DNA from: Allomesorhizobium sp043769475
Lineage (GTDB): Bacteria > Pseudomonadota > Alphaproteobacteria > Rhizobiales > Rhizobiaceae
Assembly (NCBI RefSeq): GCF_043769475.1
Contig: NZ_CP171729.1
Coordinates: 1-64,000, forward strand
Length of the DNA stretch: 64,000 nt
Direction: 5' to 3'
The translations under genes and the position numbers were made by a program. The notes under the pieces are model-generated. The model was not told the origin of the DNA. It saw only the letters and a program-made list of their open reading frames with translations, and ran no database searches. Every line of letters begins with the position of its first letter. Within the stretch, counting starts at the first letter, position 1. Of the stretch, positions 44,837 to 53,244 are shown one piece after another.

Positions 44837-45666
44837 TCGTCGCTCAATCCGCCGCATCCCGCCTTGTCGTGCACACCGTGCTTCTCGCTGGCGCGATCGT
44901 CATGGTCTTTCCGTTTCTGTGGATGCTGCTCGCCTCCGCGACGTCGCAAAGCGAGATCTTCGACGGCAGCCTGTTTCCGACTCCGACCGTTGCCGGTGCG
45001 ATCGAGAATTACGGCAGAGCCCTGACCGCGATCCCACTCTTGCGCTTCATGGCCAACGGCTTGATCGTGTGCCTTGCCATACTTGTGCTGCAGATCGCAA
45101 TCGCGATCCCGTGCGGCTATGCGCTCGCCAAGCTCTCTTTTCCCGGTCGGCCACTCATGCTCGGCGCCGTCCTGTTCGGCCTTCTAGTGCCGGTGCAGAT
45201 CCCGACCATCCCCATCTATATCGCAATTGCCAAGTCGGGTCTCGTCAACAGCTACGCCGCGCTGATACTGCCCTGGATCATCTCAGTCTTCGCGATCTTC
45301 CTGTTCCGGCAGTTCTTCGTAACCTTCCCGGACGAGGTGCTCGATGCGGCCCGGCTTGACGGATTCAGCGAGCTTTCAATCGCCTGGAGGATCATGCTGC
45401 CCGCCGCTTGGCCGGCGGTCGCCTCCTTCTCGATCTTCTCCGTCGTCGCCCATTGGAACGACCTCTACTGGCCGCTGGTGGTGACAACCGATCCCGACAT
45501 GATGACGCCATCGCTCGGTATTGCATATTTCCGGCAATCAGGTGAGGGCGCCGGTCATGTCGGTGCACTCATGGCCGGAGGCGTTCTCGTGACCGCGCCT
45601 TTGGTCGCCGTGTTCCTGCTCATGCAGAAACACTTCATCCGGGGCTTGGTGCTCGGCAGACACTGA
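44833..45666 (+). CDS. ABC permease, UgpE-type
   Basis: 277 residues. VVHTVLLAGAIVMVFPFLWM is the first membrane segment; the EAA-loop equivalent is EVLDAARLDGFSELSIAWRI. PVQIPTIPIYIAIAKSGLVN, SYAALILPWIISVFAIFLFR are characteristic of MalG/UgpE permeases. Forms the heterodimeric channel with the preceding gene. Confidence 0.93.
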   Translation: MIVAQSAASRLVVHTVLLAGAIVMVFPFLWMLLASATSQSEIFDGSLFPTPTVAGAIENYGRALTAIPLLRFMANGLIVCLAILVLQIAIAIPCGYALAKLSFPGRPLMLGAVLFGLLVPVQIPTIPIYIAIAKSGLVNSYAALILPWIISVFAIFLFRQFFVTFPDEVLDAARLDGFSELSIAWRIMLPAAWPAVASFSIFSVVAHWNDLYWPLVVTTDPDMMTPSLGIAYFRQSGEGAGHVGALMAGGVLVTAPLVAVFLLMQKHFIRGLVLGRH

Positions 45667-45707
45667 CCCCGACTGCTTCCCATCCATCCAGAACTCAGGA
45701 GAGCAAT

Positions 45708-46967
45708 GTGAAATCCTTTGCCTTGACCTTTGCCGCCGGCATCGTCGCCGCCGGCATAGCTGCCCCGGCAGCTCATGCGGAAACCACGCTCGATGTCCTC
45801 TATGCCTGGCCCGAGCACGAAGTGCTCCACAAGTCGGTCGCCGAACCCTTCATGGCGGAGCATCCGGATACCAAGATCAGCTTACTGGCCGCAGCACCGA
45901 GCTATGACGAAGCCGTCCAGATGTTGATCCGCCAGAGCATGGCGGGCGAGTTGCCGGACGTCTCCTTTGTCGGCTTCAACGTGCTGCGCCCGCTCATCGC
46001 CCGCGGGCTCGTTCAGCCGATCGACGAGTTCGTTGCCGCCGACCACCTGACCGAGAAGGGGTACACCGACCAGGTTCTGTCGCTGGCAAAGACCGACGGC
46101 AAGCTGTACGGCTTGCCTTTCGCCATGTCGACGCCCATCGTCTATTACAATGCCGACCTCGTGGAGCAGGCGGGCGGCGACCCGGACAAGATCCCGACCG
46201 ACTGGGACAGCTTCGTGGCCCTTGCAGGCAAGATCGGCGCGCTCGGCGACGGCACGTCCGGCATGTACTACGAGGTGGGTTACGACGATTGGACGACGCA
46301 GAACCTGGTGCGCAACCTCGGCGGGCAGATGATGAACGACCAGGAGACCGACATCGCCTTCGACGGTCCGGCGGGTCAGGCTGCGGTCAAGCTGTTCAAG
46401 CGGTTCCATACAGAGGGCGCGCAGCCGGCCATCGACAACCGAGCCGCGAGGCAGCTCTTCTACGCCGGCAAGCTCGGCTTCTACTTTGCGTCCACCGGCG
46501 GCGTCAGCGGGTTCGAAAACGAAGTCGGTGAAAGGTTTACGATGCGCACCGCCCAGCAACCGCTCGGAGCCGAGAATGCAACTATGCCGACGGGTGGTAT
46601 GGTCGCCGTGATCCTGACCAACGACGCGGAAAAGCGCGCCGCCGCCTGGCAGTATATCAAGTTCGCGACCGGTCCGGACGGCCAGAGCATCGTGGTGCCC
46701 AACACCGGCTATATGCCGAGCAACACCCTCGCCCTCGACGAGGATCATCTCGCCGGCTTTTACGACAAGCACCCGAACTGGTACACTAGCGTGCTGCAGA
46801 CGTCGCGCGCCCGTCCGTGGTTCGCTTGGCCCGGAGACAACGGCGTCGAGATTGCCCGGGTCATCCAAGACGAAATGACCGCTATCGCGCTTGGCTCCAA
46901 GGAGCCGGAAGCGGCACTTTCCGATATGGCCTCGCAGGTTCGCGCCCTCCTGCCGAAGACCAACTGA
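45708..46967 (+). CDS. Extracellular solute-binding protein, UgpB-like (family 1)
   Basis: 419 residues from GTG 45708, behind AGGAGAG. KSFALTFAAGIVAAGIAAPA then AHAETT is a clear Sec signal peptide cleaved after AHA. The mature protein captures ligand in the periplasm: LDVLYAWPEHEVLHKSVAEP, DTKISLLAAAPSYDEAVQM, YGLPFAMSTPIVYYNADLVE, KIPTDWDSFVALAGKIGALG and the C-terminal AAAWQYIKFATGPDG match family 1 binding proteins such as UgpB. After the stop, a GGCGCC stem (46982-46987/47000-47005) could stabilise the transcript. A degraded copy of its C terminus lies at 48897-49110. Confidence 0.93.
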   Translation: MKSFALTFAAGIVAAGIAAPAAHAETTLDVLYAWPEHEVLHKSVAEPFMAEHPDTKISLLAAAPSYDEAVQMLIRQSMAGELPDVSFVGFNVLRPLIARGLVQPIDEFVAADHLTEKGYTDQVLSLAKTDGKLYGLPFAMSTPIVYYNADLVEQAGGDPDKIPTDWDSFVALAGKIGALGDGTSGMYYEVGYDDWTTQNLVRNLGGQMMNDQETDIAFDGPAGQAAVKLFKRFHTEGAQPAIDNRAARQLFYAGKLGFYFASTGGVSGFENEVGERFTMRTAQQPLGAENATMPTGGMVAVILTNDAEKRAAAWQYIKFATGPDGQSIVVPNTGYMPSNTLALDEDHLAGFYDKHPNWYTSVLQTSRARPWFAWPGDNGVEIARVIQDEMTAIALGSKEPEAALSDMASQVRALLPKTN

Positions 46968-47240
46968 CCTTCGGCTTTGGCGGCGCCGGCACGCCGTGCG
47001 GCGCCCCTTCGTTTCCAGATCAACATGAGACCTTGCGATGAACGCTCGGTGCCACCAGCGGCGATCTGGTGGCAGCAACGTGACATCATCGGGTGCAGGG
47101 ATGCGGGGCGACACGTTGCCCAGGGCCGGTCTGAGGAAGATGATCGAGCACTCCAACTCCCTGAATGCAGCATAACCCCAACCCGAAACACCACGCCGGG
47201 CGGAAGAGGCTCCGCGTGGCAAACTATCGGTAGAATAAAC

Positions 47241-47927
47241 ATGATCGAATTAGTTATTTTCGACTGCGACGGCGTTCTCGTCGACAGCGAGATGATTGCA
47301 GCCCGTGTGACCGCCGACCTGCTTGGCGAACTTGGAGCCGAGATCTCCTGCGAAGACGTTTTGACGGCTTTCGCTGGTCTCGACGCGGATGCAACTCTCA
47401 GATGTATCGAGTCGGATTACGGGATCGCTTTGCCGCAGGACTTTAATGATCGTGACGCGCGCAATCTCGAACTAGCCTTTCGGGCTGAATTACAGCCGAT
47501 GGCTGGCGTGATGCTGCTTCTGCAGAAATTGGACGTCCCGTTCTGCGTCGCCTCCAACAGCAGTCACGCACGGCTGCGCCAGACCTTTTTGCTCACGGGT
47601 CTCGCACCCCTTGTGGAAGGCGGTGTCTTCAGTGCCGACGACGTGACGCGCGGAAAGCCGGCCCCGGATCTTTTCTGGCACGCCGCCGCCCGGATGGGTG
47701 ATATCCCCGCTGATCGCTGCCTTGTCATCGAAGACAGTATCGTCGGCGTGACCGCCGCCCGCGTAGCCGGCATGCGGGTGATTGGATTCTGCGGCGGTAG
47801 CCATATCCGTACGGGTCACGACCTGCGCCTGCGCGCGTTGGGCGCTGAAACCGTGGTGTCGGATCATGATGCCCTCGGCGCATACCTCCCCCTTACCGGC
47901 GATGTGGCTTCCCACCGGACCGCATGA
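47241..47927 (+). CDS. HAD-superfamily phosphatase (phosphoglycolate/beta-phosphoglucomutase type)
   Basis: 228 residues. Upstream codons back to 46977 are open but lack protein character, so ATG 47241 is chosen. IELVIFDCDGVLVDSEMIAA holds the nucleophile DxDG, CVASNSSHARL is motif II (Ser), TRGKPAPDLFWHAAARMGDI is motif III (Lys) and CLVIEDSIVGVTAARVAGM is motif IV. Subclass resembles GmhX/phosphoglycolate-type small-molecule phosphatases. In this operon it likely dephosphorylates the imported or processed phosphate ester. Confidence 0.92.
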   Translation: MIELVIFDCDGVLVDSEMIAARVTADLLGELGAEISCEDVLTAFAGLDADATLRCIESDYGIALPQDFNDRDARNLELAFRAELQPMAGVMLLLQKLDVPFCVASNSSHARLRQTFLLTGLAPLVEGGVFSADDVTRGKPAPDLFWHAAARMGDIPADRCLVIEDSIVGVTAARVAGMRVIGFCGGSHIRTGHDLRLRALGAETVVSDHDALGAYLPLTGDVASHRTA

Positions 47928-47972
47928 CCTTCTTCCCAGCAATCCTTCCCCTCTCTTTCAGGACCCCAAAAC

Positions 47973-48890
47973 ATGGCTACACTTGCGCCTTTCTCGTTGC
48001 CTGGTCGCTTTCTGCGTGGCAATCTGCACACGCATTCCGATCGCTCGGATGGCAAACTGTCTCCCGAACAGGTGATCGCAACCTATCGCGATGCAGGGTA
48101 CGACTTCCTCGCCATCACCGACCATTTTCTGGCGGTGTTCGAGTGGCCGTTGGTGGATACCCGCAGCTTTCAAAGCGAGCGCTTTACGACCCTGCTCGGC
48201 GCCGAATTGCACGCACCGCGGACCGAGATGAGCGACATCTGGCATATCGTTGCCGTGGGACTGCCGCTTGACTTCGCCCCGGCCGGCCCCGACGAAGACG
48301 GCCCCGCTTTGGCCCGCCGTGCCCGCGCAGCCGGTGCTTTCATCGGCATCGCCCATCCAGCCTGGTACAGCCTGTCGATCACCGACGCTGAAACGCTCGA
48401 CGCCGCCCATGCGGTCGAAATATATAATCACGGCTGCCATCTCATGCATGACAAGGGCGAGGGGGGCTATCTTCTCGACGGCATGTTGGACAAGGGGCAT
48501 CGTCTCTCGACTTATGCCTGCGACGACGCCCATTTTAAGTGTCCGGATTTTGGCGGTGGCTGGATTGAGTTGAAGGCAAATGCCAATGAGCCGGAGACAA
48601 TTCTGAACGCCCTCAAAGACGGGCATTTTTACTCGACCCAGGGCCCTCGCATTGATGAGATCGCGATCGCCGCGGATGCAGTTGAGGTCGTCTGTTCCGC
48701 TGCCAAGGGTGTCCTGGTCGCCGGCCAAGGATACCTCTCGGCCTACCATTTCGGCACCGGCCTAACGCGGGTGAGCCTGCCGCTTGAATCGCTTGCGGAA
48801 AGCCCCTGGTTGCGGGTGGTCATATTTGGCGAGGACGGAAAGAGAGCATGGTCCAACCCGATCTGGAAAGACAACCTCGTCAAAGCATAA
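47973..48890 (+). CDS. PHP-domain phosphoesterase
   Basis: 305 residues. FLRGNLHTHSDRSDGKLSPE contains the H-x-H metal motif of PHP domains; DFLAITDHFLAVFEWPLV, LLGAELHAPRTEMSDIWHIV, GIAHPAWYSLSI and STYACDDAHF supply the other His/Asp metal ligands. PHP proteins hydrolyse phosphate esters using two or three metals. It lies 45 bp after the HAD gene; together with the importer this suggests uptake and two-step hydrolysis of a phosphorylated sugar, polyol or phosphodiester. Substrate is inferred only from context. Confidence 0.9.
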   Translation: MATLAPFSLPGRFLRGNLHTHSDRSDGKLSPEQVIATYRDAGYDFLAITDHFLAVFEWPLVDTRSFQSERFTTLLGAELHAPRTEMSDIWHIVAVGLPLDFAPAGPDEDGPALARRARAAGAFIGIAHPAWYSLSITDAETLDAAHAVEIYNHGCHLMHDKGEGGYLLDGMLDKGHRLSTYACDDAHFKCPDFGGGWIELKANANEPETILNALKDGHFYSTQGPRIDEIAIAADAVEVVCSAAKGVLVAGQGYLSAYHFGTGLTRVSLPLESLAESPWLRVVIFGEDGKRAWSNPIWKDNLVKA

Positions 48891-48896
48891 CCGTAA

Positions 48897-49110
48897 CTGG
48901 GTCATCTGCGACTCCGGGGTCGCAGGTCTTCTGAGCGTACTCCAGACGGCGCGCCCGTCCGTGGTTCACCTGACCCGGTCACAACGGCGTCGAGACCGCT
49001 CAAGTCATTCGCAACGAGACGACGGCATCGCGCTTGGCTCCAAGGCAGCGGAAGCGGGTGTCGCCGACATGGCGTCGCAGGTTCGCGCACTCCTGCCGAA
49101 GACCAACTGA
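48897..49110 (+). pseudogene. Degraded C-terminal copy of the solute-binding protein gene
   Basis: VLQTARPSVVHLT, later DDGIALGSKAAEAG and VADMASQVRALLPKTN parallel the last 60 residues of the binding protein (EMTAIALGSKEPEAA, MASQVRALLPKTN). The start and most of the gene are missing. The sequence after its stop also matches the intergenic region after the intact gene. Confidence 0.85.
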
Positions 49111-49172
49111 GCCTCACCTCCAGGGGCGCCGTCGCCTGTGCGGCGTCCCTTGCTTTATTCGCGGTTTTTTCT

Positions 49173-49256
49173 CATGAAACTCATTCACCTGACCGATCTT
49201 CATTCTTCGGCTTCGATCCTGCCGAGACGTGACCCATTGCGTGCGAAGAATCATGC
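49173..49256 (+). pseudogene. Metallophosphoesterase N-terminal fragment
   Basis: ATG 49173 opens MKLIHLTDLHSSASILPRRD; the LIHLTDLH start is the first metal-binding motif (DxH) of Icc-type calcineurin-like phosphoesterases. Homology ends within 25 codons at the junction with the inverted ATPase relic. It shows that the duplicated system had a different third enzyme after the binding protein. Confidence 0.6.
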
Positions 49257-50098
49257 CTGTCCCACGTCGATCGAGAGTCCAGCGTACTCGCCAGCGCGCA
49301 GGGCTACGGCACGCTCGGCGTCGACACGAAATGACAAATTCGGTTCGGTCCCCAGAAAACACGAAGCATGGGCCTCGACGCCCAAGTGCTCGATCCGTGA
49401 GACTCGAAAGCGGTATCGCTGCAGGATGATTCCGGTCAACCAGAGATGACAGTTCGGGCCGGAACGCAATGGTGCTAGGCTCGTCGGAGCCAATGGCATC
49501 CCGGAGAACCATCGTCTGGGTTCCAATGGTCACCGCGCCGTTGACCGGCGCCCCCTATGGGGAGTGCGTTGAGAAAGGCTTAGGTCAGAAAGCGGGCAAC
49601 GTCGAGGTCGACCGGATTGCGATAGAGTTCCGCCGGTGGCGCGCGACTTGGCGAATCTCGCAGCCGAACATCACCGCCACACGATCCGAAAGGGCAGTCG
49701 CTCCGCTTGATTATGGGTTTCCAAGAGCGCCGCCCCCAAGGACGAGCAATCTCACTTCGCGTATGCATGCGCAGTCCGGCGTCAAGGTTGGCGAGCAGTT
49801 CGTCCATCAGGACGATCTTTGGCTTACGCACTATCGCGCGTCCCAACGCGACGCGCTGCCGCTGTCTACCCGAGAGCGCCGCCGGGCGCCGATCAAGAAG
49901 CATTTCGAGCTTTAGCAGCACGGAGGTTTCCCGGACCCGCTCCTGCGATCGCGTGCTGGGCGTTCGGTGGTTCCGGGCAGCAGAGCGGGTGCAGCAATAA
50001 TATCGTATACACTCAGATGCGAATAAAGCGTGTAGCTCCGGAACACGAAAGCCAAGTCTCGATCCTTCGGCGGCTATGTGGATGTCCAAAACTGCCAT
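49251..50098 (-). pseudogene. Decayed second copy of the ABC ATPase gene
   Basis: From MAVLDIHIA (50098) through VLLKLEMLLDRRPAALSGRQ, RQRVALGRAIVRKPKIVLMD, LLANLDAGLRMHTRSEIA and, in other frames, LYRNPVDLDVARFL and RVSRIEHLGVEAHASCF. The Walker A region is deleted between HIA and the middle, the signature reads LSGRQRQ instead of LSGGQRQ, and several frameshifts break it. It is the divergent partner of rpiR copy B. Confidence 0.9.
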
Positions 50099-51013
50099 TC
50101 CGAGATCCTTTCGGCTGGCGACAGCTGTAGTGCGTGTTATTTCATTCTAATGATATTATGGAGTTTATTTCATTTTTTTGGGCAATCGCTCCATGGCTTG
50201 CCCCAAGGCCAGCATTAGGCTTTCGATCAAGAAGATCTTGCCGACCATCGGCGTCAGCATTGCACCGATCGGGAGGTCATGAAGGCTCGACGCTTGCAGG
50301 TTAAAGTCTGCGGTTTCACCCAGGGGACTGCGAGCGCGGTTGGTGATGGCGACGGTCACCGCCCCGGCGGAACGCGACGCCTTGAGGAACTGCACGGTGT
50401 CAACCGACAACCCCGAAATCGAGAAGCCGATTGCCACGCATCCCGGACCGAGCCCGTTGGCGACCTCGTGAGCCATGTTGGAACTTCTGAACGCCAAGGC
50501 CGTAAGCCCAACGCGCAAGAGCCTATAAGCAAGCAATTCAGCGGTCACGCCCGACATCCCCGCTCCATAGAGATCGATCCTTCGACTTGCCGCAAGCGCC
50601 GCAGCAACCTTAGCAAGCGTTTCGGGTTCCGCATTGCTGTGTGCGATGGCAAGGTTCCGCGCCATGGAATCGTGTAGTGACTGCAAGACTTGATCGGGCT
50701 GTTCGGGGCCGGCGGAAGGAAGCCCGGGGCGGCCGATCTCCGCCGCCAGTGCCAGCTTGAAATTGCGAAAGCCGGAAAAGCCGATCTGCCGGCAAAGCCG
50801 CAAAATGCTTGCTTCGCCACTGCCCGCGCATTCGCCTAGCTCCGCGACCGATTGGTGCAGCACCTTTTCAGGGTTCTCCAGGATGTACTTGGCAATGCGA
50901 GCAAGCGCATTCGGCAGATGATCAATGTCCTCCTGCAAGCGAGCCAGGATGCTCTCGTGCCGTGCCGCTGTCGTCGCCCGTGAATTGATGCTCATTGCCA
51001 AGATACCTGTTCC
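50070..51013 (-). repeat. Long inverted repeat, copy B
   Basis: Reverse-oriented counterpart of 41816-42760: rpiR copy B, its spacer and the first codons of the decayed ATPase. Identity is high across rpiR and lower in the spacer. Confidence 0.85.
50165..50995 (-). CDS. RpiR/MurR-family transcriptional regulator (copy B)
   Basis: 276 residues from ATG 50995. Same HTH (VAELGECAGSGEASILRLCR) and SIS domain (RRIDLYGAGMSGVTAELLAY) as copy A with only scattered changes; it has NRARS and ends RLPKKMK. The frame is fully intact although its own ATPase partner is ruined, which suggests recent gene conversion or continuing selection. It could co-regulate the intact operon. Confidence 0.92.
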   Translation of the reverse strand: MSINSRATTAARHESILARLQEDIDHLPNALARIAKYILENPEKVLHQSVAELGECAGSGEASILRLCRQIGFSGFRNFKLALAAEIGRPGLPSAGPEQPDQVLQSLHDSMARNLAIAHSNAEPETLAKVAAALAASRRIDLYGAGMSGVTAELLAYRLLRVGLTALAFRSSNMAHEVANGLGPGCVAIGFSISGLSVDTVQFLKASRSAGAVTVAITNRARSPLGETADFNLQASSLHDLPIGAMLTPMVGKIFLIESLMLALGQAMERLPKKMK

Positions 51014-51247
51014 TTATGAGGCCGCAGAGGAAAAAGAGGAAAACAGAAGTCGTTTCCTAGAGACCCAAAATGCCTCGGTATGAGATGGCATAGTCGCGAG
51101 GTCCGGGGCTGGCTTCCCGCGCGTTACGTCGGTGGCCGCTTAACCGACGTAGGGCTGATGGAAGCTGTCTGCGTCTTAAGATTGCTGGTATTCTATCCAA
51201 CGCAATCCGTATCATGCGCTACGCGGCGAAGTCAGAGCGAAACCCAC

Positions 51248-53071
51248 CTACAAAAATGCACTGGTTGGAAGCTGTAAGTCCTTGGCGAGAGCTTCAAGCG
51301 GGTTAGTCAACTCGGACGCTGCAAACTGATCATCTATCTCATATGCGTATAGCGCAGCGATCAACAGATCTGAGCAACGAAGCGATGTCTCTATTCCGGA
51401 CGCTTGATATATAGATTCTAGCTGATCCATTGCCACCACACTTTTGCACCCACATCTAGCGCTAGCGCGGGCTAACAATGCCCGCGCGGCGAACCAAACG
51501 TTTTTTGGGGTCAAAGCAAGGCCGATTACTTCGTACTTCCCAAGCTGAAGAACGATAGGAAGATTTCGGCCCAGCGCGCTTAAAGGCCAAGCCTCCTCCC
51601 GGGGATCAATATGTCTTAGCTCCAGCCACTCAAGTACATCCCGGCTCCAGGTAGCTGTTGAGATATCTTGCTCCCGCGGCCGCGCCCAACTTCCTTCCGC
51701 ATGTAACATCAAACAGGATAGAATACTTGAGACAAGTCTCTCAAGTTGGGTGCACCCAAATGGATGTTTACGGGAGCTAATTTCGAAGTCTATGTCACTG
51801 CGCACTGTCATGAGGTGCTGCGATATAGAACCCCGTAACAAAAGTTGATAATGAGAAGCCCAGTCGAAGGAAGCACAGCACGCATCCCATGTTGTTCTGA
51901 CTATATGCAGCACGGAGCGCGATCGCTCCGCCGCCGCATGGAGACCTACCTCTGTCTGGAGAGACCGGACTTTTTCGATGCTGCAGAGTACCGGACTCAA
52001 AACTGTGTGCGGTTCACTCGCTTGAACATCCCATTGTGTGTAATTATCAAACAACACGAGCATTGCCAAGGCAACACGATACTTGAGCCATTCTACGCGA
52101 TTCTCGACAACTTCGCCCTCATGGGATAACAGTGCTGCCTCTACATTGTGTGTGAAAAATATAAGAAATTGCTTAAATGCGTTGTCTCCACGCATCCGGC
52201 GGAACTTAGAAGCAGTTGCGGCATAAAGAACATCAAGCGGCGACCCAAACAAATCTGTTACGAGGTGACCTACCTCCTGGGGGGAAAGGATACGTATATC
52301 GTCCTCAACAACTGGTGCCTCGCTGCCGAACGTGATGTTTTGGCATACCTCTCGTATAGCGGCTTCGGGCATGGCGAGTACCGAAATTTCTTTGAAGGCG
52401 AGTTCAAAGTTATCAAGGGGCTGCTCATCAGAGTCAGAACCGACATGGTCGCATACGAATGACAGAGCCGAATCTGGATCCCGGAATGCTCGTGCCCAGT
52501 TTAGCGCGATAGTCATTCTCGACAGCGGTGCCCAAGAGGTATTTGGATTGTCGTGGACGATTAGATCTTCCCAATCAATTGCGTAGAACTTCTTGCCGCA
52601 AATGGGAATGAGATTTCGAGGAGCTAGCCCCGCCCACTCAAGTCCTAACCGACGCAATGTCAATAGGAGGTTAGCGAGTGTTTCTCTTGACACCATACGA
52701 GCGTAATATTGCTCTTCGTGAAGAGTTTTACCAACGTAACGGCTTACCAGCCAATCCCCATTTTGTGTCTGAATCAGCTGAGGAACAATAGGAATAAGTG
52801 GACTGTTCGACAGTCGTGCTCTTGCCAGTAATGCGTTTTTGCATTCGCTGGACACGATTGCCTCTCGCGACTGTTTCGCGACAAAAATCGTTTCGCCGAA
52901 AGCGAAGAGCCGAAAGTTCTCCTGGATATCAATTAGTTCCCTATTGCATCTGAATGGATACAGATCAGGAAAACATGCGGCTTCTGTTACCGCTGCCTGC
53001 AAGGACGATGCTTTTATTGTGCGCGGCGTGAATGGCGCATTTTCTCTCCATGCTTGCAAGGCTATTCGCAT
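51248..53071 (-). CDS. Unfamiliar protein: kinase-like N terminus and nucleotidyltransferase-like C terminus
   Basis: 607 residues, no family recognised. N-terminal half looks like an APH/protein-kinase-like fold: ENFRLFAFGETIFVAKQSRE with a strand Lys (K66), a Glu in SSECKNALL, then EWAGLAPRNLIPI (145-157) and KKFYAIDWEDLIV (160-172). The catalytic-loop Asp expected five residues before the Asn (N153) is Gly148, so kinase chemistry is doubtful, while the second metal Asp (D166) stays. Residues 411-430, LLRGSISQHLMTVRSDIDFE, fit the hGS-x10-DxD rule of pol beta-type nucleotidyltransferases. The gene follows the decarboxylase by 173 bp on the same strand and is visibly more AT-rich than the rhizobial genes around it. 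A role in tailoring, self-protection or defence is only a guess. Confidence 0.65.
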   Translation of the reverse strand: MRIALQAWRENAPFTPRTIKASSLQAAVTEAACFPDLYPFRCNRELIDIQENFRLFAFGETIFVAKQSREAIVSSECKNALLARARLSNSPLIPIVPQLIQTQNGDWLVSRYVGKTLHEEQYYARMVSRETLANLLLTLRRLGLEWAGLAPRNLIPICGKKFYAIDWEDLIVHDNPNTSWAPLSRMTIALNWARAFRDPDSALSFVCDHVGSDSDEQPLDNFELAFKEISVLAMPEAAIREVCQNITFGSEAPVVEDDIRILSPQEVGHLVTDLFGSPLDVLYAATASKFRRMRGDNAFKQFLIFFTHNVEAALLSHEGEVVENRVEWLKYRVALAMLVLFDNYTQWDVQASEPHTVLSPVLCSIEKVRSLQTEVGLHAAAERSRSVLHIVRTTWDACCASFDWASHYQLLLRGSISQHLMTVRSDIDFEISSRKHPFGCTQLERLVSSILSCLMLHAEGSWARPREQDISTATWSRDVLEWLELRHIDPREEAWPLSALGRNLPIVLQLGKYEVIGLALTPKNVWFAARALLARASARCGCKSVVAMDQLESIYQASGIETSLRCSDLLIAALYAYEIDDQFAASELTNPLEALAKDLQLPTSAFL

Positions 53072-53244
53072 ATTGTTACCTAAGCTCGGGGGGCCTGTAT
53101 ACCGAACAGAGATTTAGCCGAGTGGGATTTGTATCGGGCGGGATTTCAATACACGCTGTATTTGCGGTATCGTTGTAGTATGTCGTCTGCCGCGCAGCAT
53201 TAAAGAGAAGTTTTCGTGACCGGTATATGTGACAGCGAGGGACG

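Noticed and set aside
46977..47240. N-terminal extension of the HAD phosphatase
   Set aside because: The extension shows no protein character and the catalytic domain starts at ATG 47241.
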